This document shows positions 7,263 to 17,796 of a DNA stretch of 32,860 bases, piece by piece. The DNA comes from Candidatus Nanopelagicales bacterium (GTDB taxonomy: Bacteria > Actinomycetota > Actinomycetes > S36-B12 > UBA5976): the NCBI GenBank assembly GCA_030157865.1, contig JAOATY010000016.1, forward strand, positions 28,988 through 61,847, read 5' to 3'. Every line of letters starts with the position of its first letter. The first letter of the stretch is position 1. The notes below the pieces were generated by a model. The model had not been told where the DNA came from and ran no database searches. It worked only from the letters and a program-made list of their open reading frames with translations. A program made the position numbers and the translations under genes.

Positions 7263-8700
7263 TCACTCTTCGGCGGATGCGCCAAAGCACGAAGGCAACT
7301 AGCGCAATACCTATTCCCTTCCAAAACCCAATTGGAAATGGGGAGTGTGCGTCTGGATAGGTACTTGCCATTGCATCACTTGAAGGTACGGATACTTCAA
7401 CTACCAGTCCAGCGTGATCGCTAGGTAGGCACTGAGTCAGTTCTGGTGCATCTGCGATTAGGGATGAATCCATTTTCGAAATTGCTAATCGGGAAAGTTC
7501 GTTTTGTTCACTTGAATTGCATGGCCACAAATTCTCGCCAATTGGCCAAGTGTTGCCCACAACTCGGGCTGAAGCAGCACTTAACTGGGAGCTCAGAAAC
7601 ACATAATCTAAGCGATCGGTAAATCCATATGAATTGCCCATTTCAAGTGCTTCGCTCTGTCGCTTTGGATCTGGTCCCGCGAGCAATGCACTAGCTCCCC
7701 ATGTGGCGTTCTTAAGGTCTTGCGAATTTGGGCCGGAGTCGGAGTAACCAGCCTGAATCATGCTCCAATATGCGTTGCATTGCGAGAGCGCTGTTGGACC
7801 GTTGGGAGCCTCAACTTGCTCTGGACAGACTTGTGAGGATACTGGCTGTTCCCCAGGGTTACTTTGTGTCTCACTACGTGGGTCGCGAGGATCACTATTG
7901 AAGTCCCCCATAACAATTACCGGGATTTCGGAATCAGATAAGTCTGCAATCAACTGATCCGTTTGAATCTTTGCCAGCGGAACTTCACCTTCGTCCCAAA
8001 GTGACTCAAGGTGAGTTGTTACAAATCTGATTTCAGTTCCGTTGACCGCAATGTCAGCCCAACTAAATCCTCGATAAACGGTCATTAATGTCGGAATGAT
8101 TGTGTAGGCATCTTTGTATTCCGTTGTGCCTACCGCTTTAACTTGTGAACCCAAATCGGACTTAACTAGCAACACATCAGCAATTTCAAATCCACATGCG
8201 ACGGTTTCAGTTCCAAATAATGCTGGGAACACATCCTCGTCGGTAACTAAAGTTAAATGCGGAATCGGCGGAATTGAGAACCCAGGATTTATCGCCTGGT
8301 TGTCGCCAGCATAAGCAATCTCATATGTGTAGCCAAGTTGGTCGAGTTCAACTAAGAGCATTTGCGTGAAGTCATAAACCGTAACTCTTGATGAGAGCAC
8401 ACCCTTTTGGCACATCCACTTTGTGGCTTCTTGAATGCCAACAACATCTGGATTAGCAGCAGCAATTTCGTTGGCCAGAACTTTGGAGCGCTGATTAAAG
8501 TCAGTTAGCTCAACCTGTTCCCACATGAACTGCGCAGCGGCCTTGAAGTCCGGCAGCAAATTCATGGCGATACCAACGTCAGCACCCAAGTAAATGTTTC
8601 GACTCATAACTGTGACAGTTGGTTCGGTTGCCTGTGCCGGTGTCGCCAAACCCAGGATAAGCATCAAGGCGGAAACGACTGTCCTAGTGGCTTTGTGCAT
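7234..8700 (-). CDS. Secreted/membrane-anchored endonuclease-exonuclease-phosphatase family protein
   Basis: The 488-aa product has a signal peptide (residues 1-24, cut near PAQA) and one C-terminal transmembrane helix (about 453-470) followed by a strongly basic tail (RRIRRRVITSR), so the catalytic domain should be held outside the membrane. The DNase I-like fold is shown by N35 (MSRNIYLG), E91 (VGIQEA), H230 (VTTHLES), D266/N268 (VMGDFNSDP), TDRLDYVFLS, and a final PSDHAGLV. The fold cleaves phosphodiesters: nucleic acids, lipids or inositol phosphates. The substrate is unknown; scavenging DNA or phosphate is plausible for an aquatic cell. CAAAAT (8712-8707) lies 6 nt before the ATG, so the mRNA is likely leaderless. 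The end overlaps metF by 29 nt. Confidence 0.87.
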   Translation of the reverse strand: MHKATRTVVSALMLILGLATPAQATEPTVTVMSRNIYLGADVGIAMNLLPDFKAAAQFMWEQVELTDFNQRSKVLANEIAAANPDVVGIQEATKWMCQKGVLSSRVTVYDFTQMLLVELDQLGYTYEIAYAGDNQAINPGFSIPPIPHLTLVTDEDVFPALFGTETVACGFEIADVLLVKSDLGSQVKAVGTTEYKDAYTIIPTLMTVYRGFSWADIAVNGTEIRFVTTHLESLWDEGEVPLAKIQTDQLIADLSDSEIPVIVMGDFNSDPRDPRSETQSNPGEQPVSSQVCPEQVEAPNGPTALSQCNAYWSMIQAGYSDSGPNSQDLKNATWGASALLAGPDPKRQSEALEMGNSYGFTDRLDYVFLSSQLSAASARVVGNTWPIGENLWPCNSSEQNELSRLAISKMDSSLIADAPELTQCLPSDHAGLVVEVSVPSSDAMASTYPDAHSPFPIGFWKGIGIALVAFVLWRIRRRVITSRASKVA

Positions 8701-8800
8701 AACCCTATTTTGTCGCCTATGGGCGACATAAACACCAACTTGCTCGGTTTCGTGTTCGGATAAACACCTGCGAGAATAGAGCGACCTGAAAGGCTCTTAC

Positions 8801-10582
8801 GTGGCTCCCCGTAACTTAATTAATCTCGAGAACGTCTCTTTGACCTATGGAAAAGGCGCAGTTCTTGATCACGTTTCGCTGGGCCTAGCCGAAGGCGCCC
8901 GAATTGGAATTGTTGGCCGCAATGGTGGCGGCAAATCATCACTTGTGAAAATCCTGGGTGGTCAAGAAACTCCAAACGATGGTCGAGTTTCTATGGCCAA
9001 TGGAACTCACCTTGGAACTTTGTCCCAGATCGACAAAGCGGATCCAAAAGCGACTGTGCGTGACATAGTTTTAGGCGATCAGGCTGACCACGAGTGGGCC
9101 ACAAACTCAAAAGCTCGCGATGTCTTAACGGGACTGTTTGGTGGGTTTGGCGAATCGATTCTGGCGCGAGAAATGGGACCGCTTTCCGGTGGTGAACGTC
9201 GCCGCGTAGCACTTGCGAAACTTCTAATCAGTGATCTTGATGTATTACTTCTCGATGAACCTACTAACCACTTAGATGTTGAGGCTGTTACATGGCTTGC
9301 CGAACACCTAAAGACTCGTCGTGGTTTAGCGCTTGCTGTCGTAACTCACGATCGCTGGTTCCTTGATGAAGTAAGCGATCGTACCTGGGAAGTTGTTGAC
9401 GGTCAGATTGAAGAATATGACGGCGGATACTCGGCTTACGTTTTAGCTAAGGCTGAGCGCATGCGGCAATCAAGCGTTGAAGAACAAAAGCGCAACATGT
9501 TGATTAAAAAAGAATTGGCCTGGTTGCGTCGTGGAGCCCCAGCTCGGACAAGTAAGCCTAAGTTTCGAATTGATGCCGCGAATGAATTGATCGAGAACGA
9601 ACCTCCCCCGCGCAACAATGTTGAACTTTTAGCATTTGCAAACGCTCGCTTGGGTAAAACGGTTTATGAACTGCACAACGCCACGATTCGCGTTGGTGAT
9701 AGAGACTTATTCACGGGTCTGGATTGGAATGTTGGTCCTGGCGATCGCATTGGTATCGCAGGCGTTAATGGTGCCGGCAAAACAACCTTGCTTAAAGTCT
9801 TAACCGGCCAGCTAGAACTTGCGGCAGGAAAACTGGTTACCGGAACCACAGTTAAGCCAGCCTTTTTGTCACAGCATCTAGAGGAACTAAACCCAAAGTG
9901 GCGAGTACTTGAAGCTATCGAACACATCTCGACTCATGTTGAGATTGGAAAAGGTAAGTCATTAAGTGCCTCGCAACTCGGTGAACGTCTTGGTTTTGGC
10001 TCTGATGCTCAGTGGACGCCTGTTGGCGACCTTTCCGGTGGCGAACGTCGACGCCTTCAGCTCACTCGCCTACTCATGGGTGGGCCAAACGTACTGATCC
10101 TCGATGAGCCAACAAATGACTTCGACGTGGAAACCTTGGCTGCCCTGGAAGACTTACTGGATAGCTTCGCTGGCACATTGCTGGTTGTTTCACACGATAG
10201 GTACTTCCTAGAGCGCGTCTGTGACACTTTCGTTGGCGTCATGGGTGACGGCTCACTTCGCAACCTTCCTGGCGGCTTAGAAGAGTATTTGAAGCTTCGT
10301 AAGGCCCAACCTGATGAGCCAACTGCATTTACTCAGGATGCTTCAGCGCCAAAGACTGAACTAACGGCCGCGCAAAAGCGCGATTTACAAAAGGATCTAC
10401 AGCGAATCGAACGCTCGATTGCCAAACTGGATGTTTCCATCAAGGAAATTCTCAGCAAGATGGAAGTTCATTCCTCCAATTTCGAAAAGGTCGCGACTTT
10501 AAATGATGATTTACAACCATTAATTATGGAAAAGGAAGAACTAGAAAATCGCTGGGTATTACTCAGCGAAGATCTGGATTAA
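8801..10582 (+). CDS. ABC-F family ATPase (Uup-like)
   Basis: The 593-aa soluble protein has two ABC ATPase domains and no membrane segment. Domain 1: Walker A GRNGGGKSS (residues 39-47), signature LSGGERRR and Walker B LLLDEPTNHLD. Domain 2: Walker A GVNGAGKTT, signature LSGGERRR and Walker B LILDEPTNDFD. The linker carries ELAWLRRGAPARTSKPK, typical of Uup-type ABC-F proteins, which reach the ribosomal P/E-site region. The last 70 residues are a charged coiled coil (KRDLQKDLQRIERSIAKLD), as in Uup. Members act in translation factor-like rescue, ribosome assembly or antibiotic protection. The start GTG has a Shine-Dalgarno GAAAGG (8788-8793). It ends convergently on an EamA gene, sharing the palindrome TTAA for both stops. 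Confidence 0.93.
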   Translation: MAPRNLINLENVSLTYGKGAVLDHVSLGLAEGARIGIVGRNGGGKSSLVKILGGQETPNDGRVSMANGTHLGTLSQIDKADPKATVRDIVLGDQADHEWATNSKARDVLTGLFGGFGESILAREMGPLSGGERRRVALAKLLISDLDVLLLDEPTNHLDVEAVTWLAEHLKTRRGLALAVVTHDRWFLDEVSDRTWEVVDGQIEEYDGGYSAYVLAKAERMRQSSVEEQKRNMLIKKELAWLRRGAPARTSKPKFRIDAANELIENEPPPRNNVELLAFANARLGKTVYELHNATIRVGDRDLFTGLDWNVGPGDRIGIAGVNGAGKTTLLKVLTGQLELAAGKLVTGTTVKPAFLSQHLEELNPKWRVLEAIEHISTHVEIGKGKSLSASQLGERLGFGSDAQWTPVGDLSGGERRRLQLTRLLMGGPNVLILDEPTNDFDVETLAALEDLLDSFAGTLLVVSHDRYFLERVCDTFVGVMGDGSLRNLPGGLEEYLKLRKAQPDEPTAFTQDASAPKTELTAAQKRDLQKDLQRIERSIAKLDVSIKEILSKMEVHSSNFEKVATLNDDLQPLIMEKEELENRWVLLSEDLD

Positions 10583-11484
10583 CTCGAAGCCTGGTTCTTT
10601 ACCTTCTCTTGTCGCAGCACTAGCCAGACACCAAATACCGCGATTGCCATACCAATGGCACCTACTGAACTGATGTGTTCGTCAAAGAATATGTAGCCAA
10701 AGGTGGCTGCTAGTGGAGTGCCTAGGTAAAGCAGACTTGATACCGAACCGGCACTTCGTTTGCGCAGCAAGTAGAACAACAGAACTACGGAACCAATAGA
10801 AACTCCAAGCACAATCCAAAGCAATACCACCACGAACTGCATAGACCATTCAATTACCAACGACTCTGTTGTCAAAGCCAGAACTCCAAGCAGAATTCCA
10901 CTTACCGAGTATTGGAATGCCAGACCATAAAGAATTGGCAGATCAGAACCAAATCGCTTTTGTTCTAACGTTCCCCAAACGCTACCCACGAGCGCAAACC
11001 CTGCAGCCAATACGCCAGCAGTTGAAAAAACGAGTGAAGTATCCCCTTGGAGAATTTTTGGAGCTAGCAGCAAGGTCACGCCAGAAAGTCCCAACGCCAA
11101 GCCAACTACTTGTGATGCCCTAAGTCGCTCTCCCAACAACGGAATAGCGAGCAGTGAAACCAACACGGGCTGGAGACTCACGATTACTGCAGTAATTCCA
11201 GCCGAAACCCCTTCGTGGATCGCTACGAAAATTCCACCAGTGTAAGCAAAGTGCAAAAATACGGAAATATAACCAGCTCGTAAGTACTGCGACTTAGTCA
11301 TTTTCATCGGGGCTCTGGTTGTAATCGCAATTGCAATCAGAATGGATGCAGTGAGTGCAAATCTCACTGTTAGTAAGGTAAACGGTTCGGCATGCGGCAA
11401 TAAGAATTTTGCACCAACGAATCCGGAGCTCCATAGCAACACGAAAATGCCAGGGGCAAAACGTGAAACTAGTGAGTCAAGCAT
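10579..11484 (-). CDS. EamA/DMT family transporter (copy 1)
   Basis: The 301-aa protein has ten hydrophobic helices formed from two EamA repeats. Family motifs: LLWSSGFVGAKFLLPHAEPFTLLTVRF at the start and GVSAGITAVIVSLQPVLVSLLAIPLLGERL at the end of repeat 1. It is a close paralogue of the gene directly upstream, with which it shares a TAATG stop/start overlap, so the two are translated together. EamA proteins move amino acids or other metabolites across the inner membrane, often as exporters. Placement after argG suggests amino-acid-related traffic, which is inference only. Its stop shares a TTAA with the convergent ABC-F gene. Confidence 0.88.
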   Translation of the reverse strand: MLDSLVSRFAPGIFVLLWSSGFVGAKFLLPHAEPFTLLTVRFALTASILIAIAITTRAPMKMTKSQYLRAGYISVFLHFAYTGGIFVAIHEGVSAGITAVIVSLQPVLVSLLAIPLLGERLRASQVVGLALGLSGVTLLLAPKILQGDTSLVFSTAGVLAAGFALVGSVWGTLEQKRFGSDLPILYGLAFQYSVSGILLGVLALTTESLVIEWSMQFVVVLLWIVLGVSIGSVVLLFYLLRKRSAGSVSSLLYLGTPLAATFGYIFFDEHISSVGAIGMAIAVFGVWLVLRQEKVKNQASS

Positions 11485-12374
11485 TATTGGGTTTTTGTAC
11501 TCTGTCTCATAACAAGGACGACACCTAGGCCAGCAAGTGCCATACCAATGATTCCAACCGGTGCAATTACTTCATCAAACAGGAAGTATGCCTGAATGGC
11601 TGCCGTTGGTGGCACCAAGTAATACAAGCTGGAAACCTTGCTTGCGCTACCAGTGCGCAACATTCCATAAAGCAAAACGATTGATGCAATAGAAAGCATT
11701 AAGACGATCCAAGTTAGGCCAAAGAAGAATTGAGGTACCCATTGAATGATTTGATCTTCGGTCGCAAACGACAGAATCGCAAAAGCAATAGCGCTAATTG
11801 CATACTGTGCTCCGGTACCACTTAGGAATGGGATCTCTCCCCCAAGTTTCTTTTGCACCAAGTAGCCACCACTGGTTCCAAGCAATGCGATTACGCAGAT
11901 AAATATTCCAGTAAGCGAAGTAGTTGCCGTGTAATCACCTTGGAATACCTTTGGCAAAAGGAGTAGTGCAATACCTATAACGCCCAAGAACAAGCCAACT
12001 ACTTGAACCCAGCGCAGACGTTCACCCAGAAGCGGAACAGCCAACAGTGAAACTAGCACTGGCTGAATACTTACGATTACTGCGCTGATTCCTGCTGAAA
12101 CGCCAAGACTGACCGCATAGAAGACACCACCGATGTAAATCACGTGCAACAGCATGCCAACTGCAAACGAGGCCTTGAACTGTTCTTTATTTAGCTTCAA
12201 TGGCTGTTTAAATGCGGCCGCAATCAGAAACAGAATTAAGGCTGCGAAGAAGTAGCGAATGGTTAGGAACGTAAAAGGCTCCGCATAAGGAACTATGTAC
12301 TTTGCGCCAACGAAACCCGTACTCCAAAGGAATACGAATAACGCCGGAGCGTAACGCTCAAGTTGTTTAGGCAC
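11484..12374 (-). CDS. EamA/DMT family transporter (copy 2)
   Basis: The 296-aa protein has ten predicted helices and the same landmarks as the downstream copy: FLWSTGFVGAKYIVPYAEPF near the N-terminus and GVSAGISAVIVSIQPVLVSLLAVPLLGERL in the middle. The GTG start directly abuts the stop codon of argG (TAAGTG), so its translation is coupled to argG. The downstream copy overlaps its stop by one base. The two copies resemble each other strongly along their whole length, which indicates a tandem duplication, possibly forming a heteromeric pair or two specificities. The substrate is unknown. Confidence 0.88.
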   Translation of the reverse strand: MPKQLERYAPALFVFLWSTGFVGAKYIVPYAEPFTFLTIRYFFAALILFLIAAAFKQPLKLNKEQFKASFAVGMLLHVIYIGGVFYAVSLGVSAGISAVIVSIQPVLVSLLAVPLLGERLRWVQVVGLFLGVIGIALLLLPKVFQGDYTATTSLTGIFICVIALLGTSGGYLVQKKLGGEIPFLSGTGAQYAISAIAFAILSFATEDQIIQWVPQFFFGLTWIVLMLSIASIVLLYGMLRTGSASKVSSLYYLVPPTAAIQAYFLFDEVIAPVGIIGMALAGLGVVLVMRQSTKTQ

Positions 12375-13802
<1,428 letters not shown>

Positions 13803-13817
13803 TTGGAGTTGGGGGTC

Positions 13818-14324
13818 TTAATTTCCCTTAGCCGGAGTGGTTCTGCGCATGCGTTGATAGAACTTTCCAGGCTGGCTGGTGCTTGGCATCTGGTCACCAA
13901 TGTTTTCAAAACCAATAAGTTCATACGCCTTTATTGCCGAATAGTTGTCCACCCAGACGCCCAAGCCCTGTTCGCTCCACGGCTTCACATCCACTTGTGA
14001 ATCCACATACTCAATTAAGGCTCGCATTACACCTTTGCCTCGCGCTTCCGGGCGCACCCAGCAACCCCGAATCCAGCAACTTGAAGCAAAGTCCTCGTCG
14101 ACCTGGTCAACGAACATAATTCCGATGTCGCCCGATTCATCACTTGCTAAAACAAAGTCAGATTTGCTTAAGCGAGCTCGCCAGAATCTCTCTGGTCGAA
14201 TGGATTCTGATTCAAATTTGGCACCGAAAGCTTCCGGATTTGCTTGCAGTGATTCCAAACGAATTTCCCGAACTCGCTCCCAGTCATCTGGACCAAAAGG
14301 TGCGACTTGAATCTTTGAAGTCAT
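13818..14324 (-). CDS. GNAT family N-acetyltransferase
   Basis: The 168-aa product is a single GNAT domain of normal length. The acetyl-CoA pyrophosphate loop is VRPEARGKGVMRALIEYVD (about residues 89-107), preceded by the strand SCWIRGCWV, and followed by LGVWVDNYSAIKAYELIGFE, the typical motif B region with its conserved Tyr. The N-terminus IQVAPFGPDDWERVREIRLESL also matches GNAT proteins of unknown substrate. It starts 3 nt after the stop of the 2-hydroxyacid dehydrogenase, so they form one transcription unit. argG begins 27 bp downstream with its own promoter. The substrate could be a small molecule or a protein amine; context does not decide. Confidence 0.88.
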   Translation of the reverse strand: MTSKIQVAPFGPDDWERVREIRLESLQANPEAFGAKFESESIRPERFWRARLSKSDFVLASDESGDIGIMFVDQVDEDFASSCWIRGCWVRPEARGKGVMRALIEYVDSQVDVKPWSEQGLGVWVDNYSAIKAYELIGFENIGDQMPSTSQPGKFYQRMRRTTPAKGN

Positions 14325-14327
14325 GAC

Positions 14328-15290
14328 CTAGCTGGTGACAAGGTTTGGCGCTTGTGCGCCAGCAAGGATTGCCAATGCATTAGTTGCCGCAATGTCTGCC
14401 ATAGCTGCACGAGTTTCAACAGTTGCAGATCCCAAGTGCGGAATCAAAACTGCGTTATCAAGTTCAAGCAAGCCAGGATTAACTGCTGGTTCGTTTTCAA
14501 ATACATCAAGTCCGGCGCCAGCAATCTGTCCTGACTTAAGCGCATCAACGAGTGCTTGCTCGTGAACAATTGGGCCACGTGCTGTGTTAATCAAGAATGC
14601 AGTCTTCTTCATGCGAGCAAACTGATTTTCGCTCATTAAGTGATGAGTGGCTGGTGAGTATGGGCAATGCAGGGAAAGCACATCGCTGGATTCAATTAGT
14701 TCATCCATGGACATGTATTTAGCATCAAGTTCTTTAACTACATTGTCTTCAAGCGGTGATCGACGCGTGTAAGCGATGTTCATGCCAAAAGCTTTTGCAC
14801 GACGCGCAGTTGCAATACCAATCTGACCCATTCCAACAATTCCAAGTTGGCGACCTTGTAGTCCCATTCCAAGCATGTAGAACATTCCCCATTGCCATGG
14901 CTCTTGAGCGCGAATGACACGCTCCCCTTCACCTAGGCGACGAGTTGCCATCAAAATAAGTGACATTGCGATATCCGCTGTTGCTTCAGTCAAAACGCCT
15001 GGGGTGTTTGTAACCAGTACGCCGCGCTTTTCACACGCTGGCACATCAATGTTGTTGTAACCAACTGCAACATTTGAAACTGACTTTAATTGCGGACCGG
15101 CGGCATCAAGAAGTTCGTCATCGATCTTTTCGGTCAACAATGAAACAATCGCATCTGCGCCAGCAACCATGGTCAAAAGTTCGGCGCGAGAAATCGCATC
15201 GTCTTTTTCCCACGCGGTTACTTCGTGCTCAGCCTTTAGTCGCTCGAGGCCGCCGGATGGAATCTTGCCAGTAACAACAACGCGAGCCAT
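14328..15290 (-). CDS. D-2-hydroxyacid dehydrogenase (glyoxylate/hydroxypyruvate reductase-like)
   Basis: The 320-aa cytosolic enzyme has the nucleotide site GMGQIG (residues 153-158) and the catalytic triad R238 (INTARGP), E267 (DVFENEP) and H285 (IPHLGS). SNVAVGYNNIDVPACEKRGVLVTNTP (about 72-97) is the substrate-domain hallmark of the GyaR/GhrB-type glyoxylate and hydroxypyruvate reductases. TRRSP after the dinucleotide fold would favour NADPH. Its ATG abuts the TAA of the upstream aminotransferase, so the two are coupled: an aminotransferase making a 2-oxo acid and a reductase consuming it is a sensible pair. Activity on other 2-oxo acids is possible. Confidence 0.9.
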   Translation of the reverse strand: MARVVVTGKIPSGGLERLKAEHEVTAWEKDDAISRAELLTMVAGADAIVSLLTEKIDDELLDAAGPQLKSVSNVAVGYNNIDVPACEKRGVLVTNTPGVLTEATADIAMSLILMATRRLGEGERVIRAQEPWQWGMFYMLGMGLQGRQLGIVGMGQIGIATARRAKAFGMNIAYTRRSPLEDNVVKELDAKYMSMDELIESSDVLSLHCPYSPATHHLMSENQFARMKKTAFLINTARGPIVHEQALVDALKSGQIAGAGLDVFENEPAVNPGLLELDNAVLIPHLGSATVETRAAMADIAATNALAILAGAQAPNLVTS

Positions 15291-16484
15291 TTATTCAGCG
15301 ATCCATTCACCCATTAGCTTTAGGCCATCAGCGATGTCACTGTTATCAATGCCAGAGAAGGCCAAACGGATGTACTGCTCTTTTTCGCCTTCTTGTGGGC
15401 GACCGAAGTGACGACGAGTACAGAATGAAACACCTGTTGCATGAAGAGCCTGTTGAGCGAAGTCACCTAAGTCAGTGATTCCCTTGTTGGCCATTGCTTC
15501 AGTTACGTCTGGGAATAAGTAGAAACCAGCTTCAGGTGTGTGAACCTTCACGCCTGGCATCTGACGAAGTAAGTCAAGAGCAGTATCGCGACGCTGCTTC
15601 AAAGTATTAAGCATGATCGGAACACCGGACTGATCGCCAGTAACCGCTTCAACGCCACCGTACTGAACGAAGTGCGTGGTGCAGGATTCATCATTGGTGT
15701 TTAGCTTTGAAATAACGTCTGCAATTTCCTTAGGTGCAATTGCAGCACCAAGGCGCCAGCCGGTCATCGCAAACTTCTTTGAGAATGTGTAAAGAATTAC
15801 AGTGCGCTCTGCCATGCCATCTAGTGAGGCAATTGACTTTGATTTTCCTTCGTAGCGCATTTCAAAATATGCTTCATCCGAAAGTACGTAAAGGTTGTTT
15901 GCAATCGCAATTTCAGCAATCGCTTCACGCTCGGCATCAGTTGATTCAGCGCCATTTGGATTTTGTAGATCGTTATAAACGATTGCCTTAGTGCGCGGCG
16001 TAATCAAAGACTTGATTTGATCTAGATCAATACTGAAACCAGTTCCTGTTGGAATGTAGCGGTAAGGCTTTGCGATGCCGCCAAAGTATTCAATCTGGCT
16101 TTCGTAAATTGGGTAACCCGGATTTGGGTAAAGAACTTCATCACCTGGATTCATGATGGTCTGAATGAATTTGGTAATAACTGGCTTTCCACCTGGCTGA
16201 ACCACCACGTTGGATGCATCGAACTTAAGTCCGCGATCTCCACCTACGTTTGCTGCAAGTGCTTCACGAAGCTGTGGGATTCCAGCGCCTGGGCAGTAAC
16301 CAGTTTTGCCATCTGCAATTGCGCGGTTCATGGCTTCAACAATGTTCGATGAAGTTGGCAGGTTGATGTCACCTAGGTGGAACGGGAAGATGCGATTGCC
16401 CTTTGCGCCCCATTCGGCCGCAGCCAAAGAAACAGCAAATGCAGTTTCGGTACCTAAGTTGTCTAGACGTGTTGCTAAAGCCAT
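15291..16484 (-). CDS. PLP-dependent aminotransferase, class I/II
   Basis: The 397-aa fold-type I enzyme binds PLP through K236 in TFSKKFAMTGWRLG; D203 in LSDEAYFEM contacts the pyridine nitrogen. PNPGYPIYESQIEYFGG (about 120-136) and YCPGAGIPQLREALA (63-77) are standard for the aspartate-aminotransferase superfamily. The usual NNPxNPTG loop reads NDLQNPNGAES (171-181), a deviation that may affect substrate choice. The C-terminal QYIRLAFSG holds the carboxylate-binding Arg. The donor amino acid is not clear. The coupled downstream 2-hydroxyacid dehydrogenase suggests the oxo-acid product (for example glyoxylate or hydroxypyruvate) is reduced next. No strong Shine-Dalgarno precedes the ATG. 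Confidence 0.9.
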   Translation of the reverse strand: MALATRLDNLGTETAFAVSLAAAEWGAKGNRIFPFHLGDINLPTSSNIVEAMNRAIADGKTGYCPGAGIPQLREALAANVGGDRGLKFDASNVVVQPGGKPVITKFIQTIMNPGDEVLYPNPGYPIYESQIEYFGGIAKPYRYIPTGTGFSIDLDQIKSLITPRTKAIVYNDLQNPNGAESTDAEREAIAEIAIANNLYVLSDEAYFEMRYEGKSKSIASLDGMAERTVILYTFSKKFAMTGWRLGAAIAPKEIADVISKLNTNDESCTTHFVQYGGVEAVTGDQSGVPIMLNTLKQRRDTALDLLRQMPGVKVHTPEAGFYLFPDVTEAMANKGITDLGDFAQQALHATGVSFCTRRHFGRPQEGEKEQYIRLAFSGIDNSDIADGLKLMGEWIAE

Positions 16485-16606
16485 GGATTACCCCAAAAAG
16501 TCTCGGTTAGTCCTTGTACTTTATCGCCCGAGATAAGCCCTAGCCATTTGCGGATTCCTTGTGCCGCAGCCAGGCTCTCACATCGTGGAACGAGGCTTTA
16601 GAAGCC

Positions 16607-17656
16607 TTAAACAGCGCGACGTTTCACCGAGCGAAGTTGACCGCGCTTTGTGTGGGTGTACAGATCTTTAGGTCCAATCGGAGTTGGCACAAGTTCAATG
16701 TCCACGCCGATCCCCCGCTGGACGCTCTGCTTGTAGATGTACTCAAGAGTTGAGAAGTCTTCGATCGCAAAGCCCACCGAGTCAAAGATCGTTACTTGCT
16801 CAGCGTTGTCGCGACCAGCTTCCTTGCCGGAAAGTACCTTCCACAAGTGGTTGACCGGGAAGTCTGCAGGCATCTGCTGGATGTCGCCTTCAATTCGAGT
16901 CTGTGGCTCAAATTCCACGAATACTTTGCCCTGAGTTAACACACCTGCAGCAAGTTCAGTTTTTCCTGGGCAGTCGCCACCAACACCGTTGAAGTGCATT
17001 CCTGGCTCAACCATTTCTGGAGTGATGATTGTTGCCATTGCTTTGTCTGCAGTGATAGTTGTGACGATGTCTGCGCCCTTAACTGCTTCAGCTACAGAGT
17101 TGCAGTGCACAACCTTGATGTCTTCAAATTCGGCAAGGTTTCTGGCTAACTTTTCAGTTGCTTCTGGATCAATATCAAATGCGCGAATTTCGGTGATTCC
17201 AATTACCTTGTGGAATCCAATAGCTTGGAATTCAGCCTGTGCACCGTTACCAATCATCGCCATTACACGTGAATCTTTTCGAGCTAATGCGCGAGCAGCC
17301 ATTACTGAAGTTGCCGCAGTTCGCATCGCAGTTGCCAGAGTTAGTTCGCTTAGCAACATTGGGTAGCCGGTATTCATGTCAGACAAAACACCAAAGCCCA
17401 TGACGCTGAATAGGTCGTGCTTGATGTTCTCTGGGTGACCGTTTACATACTTAAAGCCATAACGCTCAGCATTGGATGTTGGCATTAACTCGATAACGCC
17501 TTCATCGTTGTGAGCACCGAAACGGGCGGCCTTGTCGAATTCTTCCCAACGCACAAAGTTTGCTTCAATGCCATCTGTTAACTCAGCGATGAATTCATCT
17601 ACTCCAATGGCCTGAATTAGCTTGGCCATTGCTGGTACATCAACAAAACGAGTCAT
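16607..17656 (-). CDS. ocd: Ornithine cyclodeaminase
   Basis: It converts L-ornithine to L-proline and ammonia with bound NAD+. The frame is open to 17716, but I choose the ATG at 17656: it starts MTRFVDVPAMAKLI as in family members and has a Shine-Dalgarno AGGA 7 nt upstream, giving 349 aa, the usual length. Motifs: the substrate-binding stretch EGVIELMPTSNAERYGFKYVNGHPEN, the dinucleotide site MAMIGNGAQAEFQA, and GVGGDCPGKTEL with the catalytic Asp. It is divergent from an Lrp/AsnC regulator, with three related operator-like sites between them. With argG nearby the window holds both an arginine-synthesis step and an ornithine-to-proline drain. Confidence 0.88.
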   Translation of the reverse strand: MTRFVDVPAMAKLIQAIGVDEFIAELTDGIEANFVRWEEFDKAARFGAHNDEGVIELMPTSNAERYGFKYVNGHPENIKHDLFSVMGFGVLSDMNTGYPMLLSELTLATAMRTAATSVMAARALARKDSRVMAMIGNGAQAEFQAIGFHKVIGITEIRAFDIDPEATEKLARNLAEFEDIKVVHCNSVAEAVKGADIVTTITADKAMATIITPEMVEPGMHFNGVGGDCPGKTELAAGVLTQGKVFVEFEPQTRIEGDIQQMPADFPVNHLWKVLSGKEAGRDNAEQVTIFDSVGFAIEDFSTLEYIYKQSVQRGIGVDIELVPTPIGPKDLYTHTKRGQLRSVKRRAV

Positions 17657-17723
17657 TGGGAATCCTGTTCGTATAGCTAGCGGGAACTCATTGAAACTAC
17701 TGGTTTTTGCTGTCACATATTGT

Positions 17724-17788
17724 CAACAAATTGCACTAATTAGCACTCTTATTTAGCAATTTGCTAACATAGCTTTAACAAATTGTAA
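17724..17788. promoter_or_regulatory. Lrp/AsnC-type operator array between ocd and its regulator
   Basis: Three related AT-rich sites lie about one helical face apart: CAACAAATTGCA (17724-17735), the perfect palindrome AGCAA-T-TTGCT (17755-17765), and TTAACAAATTGTAA (17775-17788). They share the half-site ACAAATTG or its complement. Lrp-family octamers wrap DNA over such repeated sites, so this fits autoregulation plus control of ocd. Confidence 0.6.
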
Positions 17789-17796
17789 GGAAAACC

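Noticed and set aside
7729-7740. GGAGTCGGAG as a further rnpB-end copy
   Set aside because: It matches only a few bases, lies inside the phosphatase-fold gene and lacks the TACAGAC core.
16593-16607. AGGCTT-TAG-AAGCCT after ocd as a terminator
   Set aside because: The stem is only 6 bp and no T-run follows in either direction.
17657-17716. A 20-residue N-terminal extension of ornithine cyclodeaminase
   Set aside because: Family members start at MTRFVDV-like sequence, and a Shine-Dalgarno precedes that ATG.
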